The notes beneath the pieces are model-generated. The model was not told where the DNA came from. It saw nothing but the letters and a program-made list of their open reading frames with translations, and made no database searches. Of a DNA stretch of 10,076 bases, positions 1-6,995 are shown one piece after another. The stretch covers positions 1 to 10,076 of the forward strand of contig JAEYVE010000125.1 in assembly GCA_023432025.1 (NCBI GenBank), in the 5' to 3' direction. Positions within the stretch are counted from its first letter, which is position 1. Each line of letters starts with the position of its first letter. Made by a program: the position numbers and the translations under genes. This DNA comes from Pseudomonadota bacterium. Its GTDB lineage: Bacteria > Myxococcota_A > Polyangia > Polyangiales > Polyangiaceae.

Positions 1-660
1 GGGCAACCCATCGCGACCCCGCCCATCCTCTCGGTCGACGAGCTCGGTCGCATCACGGTCAACGTGTCCACGGGTGACCAAGAGGCCATCGACGTACCGG
101 GCACCACGAACTACCTGTGGTCGCTGACGGAAGAGCTGAACGCCGACGGCAGCTTCCGAACCCTCGTCAACTGGTACAAGCGCTGGAACGACGGCACGCG
201 CGTGACGGGGCCCATGGTGCTTTTGCAGAGCGATCTGTACTTCGCAGCGTTCACGCCCTCCGCTACGTCCGCTTGCGGCGGCGGCACCAGCTCCATCGCC
301 GGCTACGACTACGTCCTCCCAGACAACACCACTGGCAGCATCGACAACGGCGGGATCCCCGTCAGAACACCGGCCGGAACCACGTTCGGCATCACGGGGA
401 TTTCGGGCGCGGTTTTCGGCGTCACGGTCGGTCAAGAAGCCACCTGCAACTCGGAAACCGGCGACTTTTCCAGCCCCTATTTGGGATACGGTTCACAGCC
501 CGCCACCAGCATGACCCCCGGCGGCCTCAAGCTGATGTACCAAACCTCCGACACCACGCAGCAGGACAGCACGGGCGGACAAATTGGCGCCGGTTCGGTC
601 AGCTTGCGCCGTCCTCCGAGCGTCGCCAGGATTTCCTCGTGGACGGCCCTGATCGACTGA
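1..660 (+). CDS. PilY1-like type IV pilus tip/adhesin protein, C-terminal end (5' partial)
   Basis: The reading frame is open from base 1 and ends with TGA at 658-660, giving the last 219 residues of a longer protein; the GTG at 64 is internal. It resembles the C-terminal beta-propeller region of PilY1-like proteins (Neisseria PilC family). The visible pattern is a Gly-rich strand with TGD near residue 25, an N-x-L-W-S-L-T-E segment near 36-43, DGTRVTGPMVLL then LYFAAFTPS near 63-83, a Cys-GGG-T-S turn, and a C-terminal RISSWTALID resembling the RISWREL ending of that family. In PilY1 this part sits outside the cell at the pilus tip and supports pilus assembly and adhesion. No pilin or minor pilin gene follows in the window, so the pilus role rests only on similarity recalled by eye. 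It could instead be another secreted beta-propeller protein. Confidence 0.6.
   Translation, partial: GQPIATPPILSVDELGRITVNVSTGDQEAIDVPGTTNYLWSLTEELNADGSFRTLVNWYKRWNDGTRVTGPMVLLQSDLYFAAFTPSATSACGGGTSSIAGYDYVLPDNTTGSIDNGGIPVRTPAGTTFGITGISGAVFGVTVGQEATCNSETGDFSSPYLGYGSQPATSMTPGGLKLMYQTSDTTQQDSTGGQIGAGSVSLRRPPSVARISSWTALID
628..631 (+). promoter_or_regulatory. Shine-Dalgarno AGGA for the lipoprotein gene
   Basis: AGGA lies 7 bases before the GTG at 639, inside the end of the preceding gene. It supports the GTG as start. No ATG, GTG or TTG occurs in that frame between 642 and the hydrophobic signal segment. Confidence 0.45.
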
Positions 661-1250
661 AAACGCGGGACGCTCGCGCGCGAACGACACGGCGCGTCTC
701 GGCGAGTCGAACGCGGCAGACGCTCGCTCGTGGAGCTCGGCGCGCATGCGCGGCCCTCGCGGCGTGCGCACTGCTGTTGTCCGCTGGCTGCAAGCGAGAA
801 AAGCCGGAGGTGATTGGGACGACTCCGTCCAACAGCGCCGCACCGACGCCGGACCGCGTGGGCCCGGGCGAGCTGATGGAAGGAGAGCGCGTCGTTTGGG
901 GACTGCGTCTGCCCAAGGACGCACGGGTCCTGGCCGAGTTGGAGGGTCTGGTGAAAGTCGAGGGGGACTTCTCTCTGACCGAGCTCGAGGAGTACGTCCG
1001 CGCGCGCGTAGTAGCGCGTCACGTGGAGGTCACCTCGGAACGCTCCATCTTTCCCGAGGCGCGCATCCGGGGTGGGGACCCGGACAGAACGTACCGCATC
1101 GAGCTGCGCGCGCGCGGCGGCAGGAGCGAGCTCTTGCTCAAGGACATCACGCCGCTCCCCCCTACGCCCGGCCTGACTCAGGAGGAGCGCTGGAGAAAGG
1201 TCGGCCTGACGCCGAAGGCTCAGTCCGTCGCTCCCGACGCCTTGGAGTGA
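639..1250 (+). CDS. Hypothetical lipoprotein
   Basis: I do not recognise a family. The frame encodes about 203 residues if it starts at GTG 639, which overlaps the previous gene by 22 bases. A long basic N-terminus with many Arg (residues 1-34) leads into a hydrophobic stretch (about 36-47) and a lipobox L-S-A-G-C, with the lipidated Cys at residue 51. The mature part is about 153 residues: a Pro/Ser/Thr-rich linker (about 55-75), then a charged alpha/beta region containing WGLRLPKDA, a Leu/Glu-rich segment and ELRARGGRSELLLKDITPLP. This suggests a membrane-anchored periplasmic protein. The signal peptide n-region is unusually long, so the true start could be a non-standard codon further in. 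It is co-directional with and overlaps the PilY1-like gene, so they are probably cotranscribed. Coding character (Glu/Arg/Leu-rich with third-position G/C) and the lipobox support a real gene; its function is unknown. Confidence 0.7.
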   Translation: MDGPDRLKTRDARARTTRRVSASRTRQTLARGARRACAALAACALLLSAGCKREKPEVIGTTPSNSAAPTPDRVGPGELMEGERVVWGLRLPKDARVLAELEGLVKVEGDFSLTELEEYVRARVVARHVEVTSERSIFPEARIRGGDPDRTYRIELRARGGRSELLLKDITPLPPTPGLTQEERWRKVGLTPKAQSVAPDALE

Positions 1251-1290
1251 CGGCGGCCTTCGAGTGCCAAAGCCGTTCGCGTGACGCCCC

Positions 1291-2061
1291 TCAGCGGCCC
1301 TCGTCCTCGAGGCGCGCGGCGTCGAGCATCAACATGCCCAAGCTTTCCGCCGCACCACTCGGCGACGACTCGTTCGTTGGCGCGAACCAAAACTTGCCTC
1401 GCTCGAGCCGAAGCATGTGTCGAAGCACGGCCAAGGCAGGCACGTTCTTGCCAGCCAACTGCGCCCGAACGACGAGGCCCCCACTGAGCCCCAGCTCGGC
1501 CGTCTGCGCCTCTCGCCCCTGACTCGGTCCTTCCACGCTCAGAGTGCCGGTGCGCCGCTCCATTTCCAGCACGGTGAGGATGGTGGTGACCGACATTTGG
1601 GCGAGGTCGCCGCGCAGCGCCGCTTGCCCGCCCTCCTTGGGGCCGAACGAATCGCTCTTTTCACGCTTGCCCCGCAGACGCTTGGCAAGCTCGAGCAGAG
1701 CGCCCACTTGGTCGACCACCTCCTCGTTGTCGAGGGGCTTCTTCAGGAGCAAGTCGGCGCCGACCTCGGCGCGCCGCACCTCGTCGACGTTTTGAGTGAG
1801 CAAGAGCACGGGCACGGTCGAGACCGGGCCTGGATCTCTCCGCACGCGATCGATGACCCAGAAGCCGTCGATGTCCGGAAGCTCATCGTTCACGACGATG
1901 CAGTCCGGGTTGACCGAGCGCGCCAAGCGATAGCCCTCCCGCGCCTCGCCGGCCTGGTGCACGCGGAACCCGGCATGGCTCAGGTGTCCGCGCAGGAGGG
2001 CCGCCATCCAATCGTCGTCCAAGACGACCAGCACCTCACCACGCTCGCGTTCTTTGGCCAT
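1291..2061 (-). CDS. Receiver-domain protein with C-terminal DUF4388/PATAN domain
   Basis: The protein has 256 residues and starts at ATG 2061. Residues 9-125 form a CheY-like receiver: VLVVLDDD (acidic pocket Asp15-17), the ELPDIDGF loop (60-67), Thr89 and the Lys108-Pro109 pair. The phosphoacceptor position, four residues before the Pro of LPD, is Asn58 (codon AAC, read directly), followed by Asp59. Standard aspartyl phosphorylation is therefore in doubt. After a charged linker (127-145), residues 149-230 match the DUF4388/PATAN pattern: a helical start with ILTVLEMERRTGTL, an ELGLSGGLVVRAQL strand pair, then LAVLRHMLRLERGKFWF. In Myxococcota and other deltaproteobacteria such domains are often coupled to receivers and are thought to mediate protein-protein signalling; there is no DNA-binding domain. 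It is divergent from gcvT and convergent with the lipoprotein gene, with no kinase adjacent. Confidence 0.88.
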   Translation of the reverse strand: MAKERERGEVLVVLDDDWMAALLRGHLSHAGFRVHQAGEAREGYRLARSVNPDCIVVNDELPDIDGFWVIDRVRRDPGPVSTVPVLLLTQNVDEVRRAEVGADLLLKKPLDNEEVVDQVGALLELAKRLRGKREKSDSFGPKEGGQAALRGDLAQMSVTTILTVLEMERRTGTLSVEGPSQGREAQTAELGLSGGLVVRAQLAGKNVPALAVLRHMLRLERGKFWFAPTNESSPSGAAESLGMLMLDAARLEDEGR

Positions 2062-2120
2062 CGAGTGTTCGGGCTCACGCTAACACGCTCTTTGGAGTCC
2101 GAGCCATCCCCAAGCGCCCA

Positions 2121-2139
2121 CGGTTTGGTGCGGAAACCG
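2121..2139. repeat. Inverted repeat (6-bp stem) upstream of gcvT
   Basis: CGGTTT at 2121-2126 pairs perfectly with AAACCG at 2134-2139 across a 7-base loop. It lies in the 141-base divergent gap between the receiver gene and gcvT, about 63 bases before the gcvT start. It could be an operator or a leader hairpin, or chance. I see no glycine riboswitch core in this gap and no convincing -35/-10 pair for either gene. Confidence 0.4.
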
Positions 2140-2202
2140 CGTAGACGCGAGTCGAATCGCATCTGCTTGTGCGGCGGACACGGCCAGGGTAGTCCCCGGG
2201 CC

Positions 2203-3333
2203 GTGGGAGCTGACCTTCGAGAAACTTCGCTGGCGTCACGTCACCGGGCGGCTGGAGCCCGCCTCGTCCCGTTCGCCGGCTGGCTGATGCCCATTCAGTA
2301 CGAGGGTATCGTCGCCGAACACCGTGCCGTGCGAGAAGCTGCGGGGTTGTTCGACGTGTCCCACATGGGCGAGCTGCGCCTACGTGGTCCACGCGCCGTG
2401 GAGCTAGTCGACGGACTCGTGACCAACGCCCTCGAGCGCACCGCGGTCGGTCGAGCTCTGTATACGTGCTGCTGCAACGACGCCGGCACCATCTTGGACG
2501 ACTTGATCCTCTACAAGCACGCACCTGACGACGTCTTGGTGGTGTGTAACGCCTCGAACCGCGAGAAAATCGTGGCTCACTTCCGCGAGCACGCCGCGCG
2601 AGCGACGGGCGTCACCTTCAGCGACGAGAGCGACGAAACCGGCCTCATCGCGCTGCAGGGGCCGCGCGCGCTGGCCATCCTCGATCGCGCCGGCTGTTCG
2701 TTGGCTCCCACCGCCGAACGGCTGGGCTCATTCCGGTTTGCCGCTGCGAAGGTCGCGGGGCTGGACGTCACCGTCGCCCGCACCGGCTACACCGGGGAGG
2801 ACGGCGTAGAGCTCTTCTGCCGCGACGCGGACGCTCCTGCTCTGTGGGACGCGCTGATGGCCGCCGGCGCCTCGGACGGATTGCTCCCCGCCGGGCTCGG
2901 TGCGCGCGACACGCTGCGCCTCGAGGCGCGCCTCTCCCTCTACGGCAACGACATCGACGAAACCACGAACCCGCTCGAGGCGGGCCTCGCCTGGACGGTC
3001 AAGCTCGACAAGCCGAGCTTCGTCGGTAAAGAGGCGCTCGTGGCCGTCGCCGAGCGCGGCGTGACGCGCCGCTTGGTCGGCTTCGAAGTGACGGGGCGCG
3101 GCGTCGCGCGGCACGGCTACCCACTCCACGCCGCGGGCGAAAGCTCGGCTCCGGCCGTCGGTGTCTGCACTTCTGGCGGGCCCGCGCCGACCGTTGGCAA
3201 GAATATCGGCCTCGGTTACCTCCCGGTCGAGCTCTCTTCCGTGGGGACGACCTTCGAGGTGGATTGCCGCGGCAAGTTCGTACCGGCTGTCGTCGTGGAA
3301 ACGCCCTTTTACAAGCGCGCGCGCACAAGCTAA
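2203..3333 (+). CDS. gcvT: Glycine cleavage system T-protein (aminomethyltransferase)
   Basis: It transfers the methylene group from aminomethyl-lipoyl H-protein to tetrahydrofolate, releasing ammonia and forming 5,10-methylene-THF in the cytoplasm. The 376-residue length fits the family. Visible landmarks are ETSLASRH near the N-terminus, FAGWLMPIQY (24-33), EHRAVREAAGLFDVSHMGE (39-57), the folate-site LDDL (98-101) with the conserved Asp, RTGYTGEDGVELF in the middle, the GARDTLRLEA and NPLEAGL segments, SFVGKEAL, and the C-terminal GYLPVE and PFYKR. GTG 2203 is chosen because it puts ETSL at the family's usual position; the Shine-Dalgarno is weak (AGGG 13 bases upstream). The same frame is open far upstream, but that part overlaps the receiver gene. 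Residues 89-91 are three consecutive Cys. It is the first gene of a gcvT-gcvH-gcvPA operon. Confidence 0.95.
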   Translation: MGADLRETSLASRHRAAGARLVPFAGWLMPIQYEGIVAEHRAVREAAGLFDVSHMGELRLRGPRAVELVDGLVTNALERTAVGRALYTCCCNDAGTILDDLILYKHAPDDVLVVCNASNREKIVAHFREHAARATGVTFSDESDETGLIALQGPRALAILDRAGCSLAPTAERLGSFRFAAAKVAGLDVTVARTGYTGEDGVELFCRDADAPALWDALMAAGASDGLLPAGLGARDTLRLEARLSLYGNDIDETTNPLEAGLAWTVKLDKPSFVGKEALVAVAERGVTRRLVGFEVTGRGVARHGYPLHAAGESSAPAVGVCTSGGPAPTVGKNIGLGYLPVELSSVGTTFEVDCRGKFVPAVVVETPFYKRARTS

Positions 3334-3401
3334 CTGACGCCCCCGAACCGCCGAAAGAAAAGAGCCCCGCGTCCCGAGGTCCAAAGAGACGAGAGAGCAC
3401 C

Positions 3402-3806
3402 ATGAGCGCAACCGAAACCAAGTCCGACCGGCACTACACCAAAGATCACGAGTGGGCGAAGGAAGTGAGCGGCGAAGTGCTCATCGGCATCACGGCGTTC
3501 GCAGTGGATCAGCTCGGTGACATTACTCTGGTCGGCCTCGACGTCGCCGTAGGCGACGAGGTAACGGCCGGTAAGGTGTTCGGCACCATCGAGAGCGTCA
3601 AAACGCTGAGCGATCTGTATGCGCCCGTCACGGGTAAGGTCGTGCGCATCAACGCGGATCTCGAGAACGCTCCCGAGCTCATCAACGAAGACCCTTGGGA
3701 AAAGGGCTGGATGCTCGCCATCGCCCCAACCAAGCTGGACGCGGAAAAGAGTGGCCTGCTCGACGCCGCCGGCTACGCCGCGCACCTCGAAAACAGCGAC
3801 CATTGA
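3402..3806 (+). CDS. gcvH: Glycine cleavage system H-protein (lipoyl carrier)
   Basis: This is the small cytoplasmic shuttle that carries the aminomethyl group on a lipoyl arm between P-, T- and L-proteins. From ATG 3402 it has 134 residues, typical of the family. Landmarks are YTKDHEW (12-18), GITAFAVDQLGDITLV (29-44) and GTIESVKTLSDLYAPVTG (61-78), in which Lys67 is the lipoylation site. These are followed by the NADLENAPELINEDPWEKGWM block, where conserved Asn, Pro and Trp positions match. GAGAGAG just upstream serves as ribosome binding site. It lies 68 bases after gcvT and 54 before gcvPA on the same strand, so it is almost certainly cotranscribed. No lipoate ligase or LipB gene is present here. 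Confidence 0.97.
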   Translation: MSATETKSDRHYTKDHEWAKEVSGEVLIGITAFAVDQLGDITLVGLDVAVGDEVTAGKVFGTIESVKTLSDLYAPVTGKVVRINADLENAPELINEDPWEKGWMLAIAPTKLDAEKSGLLDAAGYAAHLENSDH

Positions 3807-3860
3807 GTTTCACGAAGTCCACGCCGAGCCGGTTCTCGCCCACGTTTCGTTTTGCCCACC

Positions 3861-5222
3861 ATGCGCTACCTTCCGCACACGCCCGAAGAAATTCGCGAAA
3901 TGCTCGCGGCCGCGGGACGCGGCAGTATCGACGAGCTGTTCGAAACGATCCCGAAGGAGGTCCGTTTCGAGGGGCGCCTCCAGGTGCCGCCAGCGCTCGC
4001 AGAAGCCGAGCTGATGCGGCACCTGCGCGAGTTGGCGGACGCCAACGGCGGAGCACGCATGCTCTCGTTCTTGGGCGCCGGCATGTACGACCACCACATC
4101 CCGCCGGCGGTGGACCAGCTCCTGCTCCGTAGCGAGTTCTATACGGCCTATACGCCGTACCAGCCCGAGGTGGCTCAGGGCACCCTGCAGGCGATCTGGG
4201 AGTACCAGACGCTCGTGAGTGAGCTCTACGGCTTACCTCTGTCGAACGCGAGCCTGTACGACGGCGCAAGCGCCACCGCAGAGGCGGTGCTCATGGCGCG
4301 CCGCCTCACCCGCAGGAACCGGGTCGTTTTGTGCTCTTCGGTTCACCCGGAGTACCGCGCCACGACCCGCACGTACCTCGCGAACCGCGCGGGCGACGAC
4401 TACGTGGAGTCGCCGCTCGGCGACGACGGCTCGGTGAACCACGCCGCGCTGGAGCGGCTGATTACGCCCGAAACGGCGGCGCTCGTGGTGGGCTATCCGA
4501 GCTACCTCGGCGCCCTCACGGACCTACGGCCTCTGGCGGAGCTGTGCCACTCGCGCGGCGCGCTTCTCGTCGTGGCCGTGGCGGAACCTTACGCGCTCGC
4601 GCTGGCGGAAAGTCCTGGCGCGCAGGACGCGGACATCGTGGTCGGTGAAGGGCAGCCACTCGCTTGCCCGCCGCAGTTCGGCGGCCCGGGCGTCGGCCTG
4701 TTCGCGTGCAAGGGCGATCGCAAGTTCCTGCAACAGCTGCCGGGTCGCGTGTGCGGAGAAACCGTCGACGTCAACGGCAAGCGTGGCTACGTGCTCACGC
4801 TGTCCACGCGTGAGCAGCACATTCGCCGCGAGCGCGCCACCAGCAACATTTGCACGAACCAAGGCCTCATCGCGCTGGCGTTCGCCATTCGCGTGAGCTT
4901 GCTCGGCAAACAGGGCTTCGTGGAGGTCGCCAAGCAGTGCGCAGCGAAGGCGCGCTACTTGCGCACCGAGCTCCTCGCTCTCCCTGGCGTCTCGGCCGGC
5001 TTCGCCGACGCGCCGTTCTTCAACGAGTTTTCGCTGCGCTTCGAGGGCAAGCGAGCCGGCGACGTTCTGCAAAAGCTGGAGCAAGTCGGCATCATCGGCG
5101 GCTACGATCTCGGGCGCGCGGATGCCTCGCTGGCGGACCGCGTCCTCATCGCGGTGACCGAAAAGCACGCCCGCGCAGACTTGGACCGCCTGATCGCCGC
5201 GTACCGCGCGGCTCTCGCCTGA
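3861..5222 (+). CDS. gcvPA: Glycine dehydrogenase (decarboxylating) subunit 1, P-protein alpha
   Basis: This is the N-terminal half of the split, PLP-dependent P-protein. With GcvPB it decarboxylates glycine and loads the aminomethyl group on H-protein. ATG 3861 gives 453 residues, the usual GcvPA length. It begins MRYLPHTPEEIREML, the standard family start, so the in-frame TTG nine bases earlier is rejected; no clear Shine-Dalgarno is seen. Landmarks are FLGAGMYDHHIP (70-81), SEFYTAYTPYQPE (91-103), ASLYDGASATAEA (about 130-142), the GGPGVGLFACK segment near 275, and ATSNICTNQGL (326-336). The PLP-binding lysine lies in GcvPB, so this subunit alone should be inactive, yet no gcvPB follows: the strand ends in a 125-base gap and a convergent gene. 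The open frame shows no damage. Confidence 0.96.
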   Translation: MRYLPHTPEEIREMLAAAGRGSIDELFETIPKEVRFEGRLQVPPALAEAELMRHLRELADANGGARMLSFLGAGMYDHHIPPAVDQLLLRSEFYTAYTPYQPEVAQGTLQAIWEYQTLVSELYGLPLSNASLYDGASATAEAVLMARRLTRRNRVVLCSSVHPEYRATTRTYLANRAGDDYVESPLGDDGSVNHAALERLITPETAALVVGYPSYLGALTDLRPLAELCHSRGALLVVAVAEPYALALAESPGAQDADIVVGEGQPLACPPQFGGPGVGLFACKGDRKFLQQLPGRVCGETVDVNGKRGYVLTLSTREQHIRRERATSNICTNQGLIALAFAIRVSLLGKQGFVEVAKQCAAKARYLRTELLALPGVSAGFADAPFFNEFSLRFEGKRAGDVLQKLEQVGIIGGYDLGRADASLADRVLIAVTEKHARADLDRLIAAYRAALA

Positions 5223-5237
5223 AGTCGTTCGTTGAAG

Positions 5238-5252
5238 TGGCCCTGGGGGCCA
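5238..5252 (+). terminator. GC hairpin after gcvPA, possible terminator
   Basis: TGGCCC (5238-5243) and GGGCCA (5247-5252) form a perfect 6-bp stem with a 3-base loop, 15 bases after the gcvPA stop, in a convergent gap. No T tract follows, so it is not a classical intrinsic terminator. It may be a bidirectional stop or RNA-stabilising hairpin, or chance in GC-rich DNA. The rest of 5223-5347 shows no gene. Confidence 0.3.
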
Positions 5253-5347
5253 GCGCGCGTAGATCGCACGTGAGCGGACTGCGGCAGCGCGCCGGTCGTG
5301 AGCGGCGCGGTAGCGCGGACGTCGCAGTGCGCTCTCGGCGTGCGCGC

Positions 5348-5986
5348 TCAGCGGTGGTGTGCGTCGCCAGCCGGGCTTCGCTGCGGATTCGGGAACCAAC
5401 CGAGGCCCACGTCGCGGTGAACGGTCAGACGCGCGAAATCGAGCCCCAGCGTGACCATGAAGACTTTCACCTCGTCCGCACCGTAGCTTCCGCCGGCGCT
5501 GGCGCTAATGCCCCAAGGAGCGCCCAAAATGAGCCGTGCGGCGCCCGCCGCGCCTCGGTCGTCGCCGAAGCGATACTCGGGACCCAGGTCGAGACCCACG
5601 CCGAAGTCCCCACGAGCATAGCTGCCCGTCGCGATGCGCAGCGCGCCGCCGAGATCGAGGCCATGACCAAAACGACCGGCGCCGTGAAACACCGCTCCCC
5701 ACACGAACGACGAAGTTGCCGGAGTTCCGATGCCCGCGTCCACCGAAAGGGCCGCGAAGTCGTCCGAACCATTCACGTCCACGCGCGACATGCCGCCACC
5801 GACGTACATCCACGAAGACACATCGGCCTGAGCCGTCCACGGCGCGAGGAGCGCCAAGGAAACGCCGCAGGCGGCGAGACGCGTGGCGGCCGAACGCTTC
5901 CGGAATGCCGCCGACTTGCGCTGGCGCGCCGCTGGCGTTCCTCGGTCATGTAGCGGCGGGCGCGCAGACGAAAGGCGGAAATTCAC
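5348..5986 (-). CDS. Putative outer-membrane beta-barrel protein
   Basis: The family is not recognised. GTG 5986 gives 212 residues; it is the only standard start codon before the hydrophobic core. Its GTG overlaps the TGA of the upstream hydrolase gene (shared GTGA), which points to translational coupling. The N-terminus is long and basic (residues 1-36), followed by a hydrophobic segment (37-49) and a signal peptidase I site after TAQA (residue 54). The mature 158 residues are rich in Gly and alternating hydrophobic/polar strands with aromatic ends, for example WMYVGGGMSRVDV, FAALSVDAGIG, FVWGAVFHGAGRF, FGVGLDLGPEYRF and VFMVTLGLDFARL. That looks like a small barrel of about eight strands. 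The barrel reading is inferred from composition, not from a recognised family. It might alternatively be a soluble beta-rich periplasmic protein. Confidence 0.7.
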   Translation of the reverse strand: MNFRLSSARPPLHDRGTPAARQRKSAAFRKRSAATRLAACGVSLALLAPWTAQADVSSWMYVGGGMSRVDVNGSDDFAALSVDAGIGTPATSSFVWGAVFHGAGRFGHGLDLGGALRIATGSYARGDFGVGLDLGPEYRFGDDRGAAGAARLILGAPWGISASAGGSYGADEVKVFMVTLGLDFARLTVHRDVGLGWFPNPQRSPAGDAHHR

Positions 5987-6942
5987 GCGCCGGAGCTAAC
6001 ACGATGGGTATCGGCGGACAATGTACCGACCGAAAACGTCTGGCTGACAACGCCCTGCTCGTCCCCCAAAGTCGCTCCGCGCGGCTCCGAGCCGCTCCAC
6101 GAGCCGCTCGAATCGACCACGCCGTCCACGGGGCTCCGACCGAGCTGTCGCACGAGCTCCGTCCGCGTGGTTTGCGCACACGGGCCACCGTGGGCATGGA
6201 TGACGTCCCGGATGCGGCGCACCACCGCGTCGATAGCGGCTGGATGGTAGAGAAGGCCGTTGTGACCGACCGCGTCGATGATGAGGCGGTCGCCGGTGGA
6301 GAGCCACGCGCCTCGCTCGATCATCAAGTCGTTGGCGGCCGCGATGGAAAGGTGCGGCAGCTGGCTGCCCGACGCCGGGGCCCGCTGGAGCGTACTCAGT
6401 AGCTCGCTGCCCGGCACGAGGTCGCGCGCGACGGGACCCGGGAGGAGGCGCGCGTGCCGGGACCCTGCGAACGGGCTGGCGAGGCAGATGGTCTGCGCCA
6501 CGCGGGCATCGAGCATCATTTCCTGCACGTAGTAGCGCAGAACGAGCCCTCCCAGGCTGTGACCCACCAAGTGGATCCGCGCACGCACGGGCACACGCGC
6601 CACCAGCTCGCTGAGACGCTCCGCCAAGGCCACGACGGGAGTTCCCGGCGCGTAAGTGAAGCTCGCCGTCAACGCACCCGTGTCCGTCTCGATGCGCTCC
6701 CGGAGCGGCCGAAGTACCCCCGCCGTAGCGAACATTCCGTGAAGGAGCACGACCACGTCACAGTCGGCTTCCCCGGAGTACGAGCGGGCTCGCGGATCCG
6801 ACGGCAACACGTCGCGATGCAGAAGCGCTGCCTGGCGCAGCATCGCGAGCGCCTCACGCCCCGCCGCCGCCAAACTCTTGCGGCGCGAGGGAGGCGGAGC
6901 CTCGAACCAGATGCCCTCGGGGACCTCGTTCGAATCCTTCAT
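5983..6942 (-). CDS. Alpha/beta-hydrolase, lipase/esterase-like
   Basis: This is a 319-residue serine hydrolase of the lipase/PGAP1-like type. Start ATG 6942 is chosen over the in-frame ATGs at 6975 and 6969 because AAGGA stands 7 bases before it. The fold begins near residue 62 with VVVLLHGMF (63-71, oxyanion-loop HG). The nucleophile elbow is GHSLGG (127-132) with Ser129. Asp205 in AAANDLM is a candidate acid, and His227 in VGHNGLLYHP is the likely catalytic His. The first 60 residues are charged with no signal peptide, so the protein is probably cytoplasmic or peripheral. About 65 C-terminal residues after the fold are Ser/Gly/Thr-rich and unusual. Substrate is unknown: lipid, polyester or acyl ester are all possible. 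The downstream barrel gene overlaps its stop by 4 bases, suggesting a two-gene operon. Confidence 0.87.
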   Translation of the reverse strand: MKDSNEVPEGIWFEAPPPSRRKSLAAAGREALAMLRQAALLHRDVLPSDPRARSYSGEADCDVVVLLHGMFATAGVLRPLRERIETDTGALTASFTYAPGTPVVALAERLSELVARVPVRARIHLVGHSLGGLVLRYYVQEMMLDARVAQTICLASPFAGSRHARLLPGPVARDLVPGSELLSTLQRAPASGSQLPHLSIAAANDLMIERGAWLSTGDRLIIDAVGHNGLLYHPAAIDAVVRRIRDVIHAHGGPCAQTTRTELVRQLGRSPVDGVVDSSGSWSGSEPRGATLGDEQGVVSQTFSVGTLSADTHRVSSGA

Positions 6943-6949
6943 GCGGTGA

Positions 6950-6954
6950 TCCTT
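6950..6954 (-). promoter_or_regulatory. Shine-Dalgarno AAGGA deciding the hydrolase start
   Basis: On the minus strand, AAGGA followed by a 7-base spacer precedes ATG 6942. The upstream in-frame ATGs at 6975 and 6969 have no comparable site. Confidence 0.7.
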
Positions 6955-6995
6955 AGCGCATTGCGGCATATCCATACACGGCCCATTTCAGCCGA

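Noticed and set aside
117..638. Long open frame continuing upstream of the lipoprotein gene
   Set aside because: Its translation is Arg/His/Gln-rich and shadows the PilY1-like gene in another frame; only the part from about 639 looks like protein.
1251..1290. Terminator in the convergent gap between the lipoprotein and receiver genes
   Set aside because: Only 3-4 bp stems could be drawn and there is no T tract.
1417..2202. N-terminal extension of the gcvT frame
   Set aside because: It is antisense to the receiver/PATAN gene and has no homology to GcvT, which begins near 2203.
5269..5305. Direct repeat CGTGAGCGG at 5269-5277 and 5297-5305
   Set aside because: Only 9 bases, two copies, in GC-rich spacer DNA; no array or partner element.
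5223..5347. Possible remnant of gcvPB
   Set aside because: None of the three forward frames shows GcvPB-like sequence; one plus frame is open but reads as Arg/Ser/Ala noise.
4850..5953. 367-codon open frame across the gcvPA end and the barrel gene
   Set aside because: Arg/Ala-rich shadow translation that crosses two well-supported genes; typical of GC-rich DNA.
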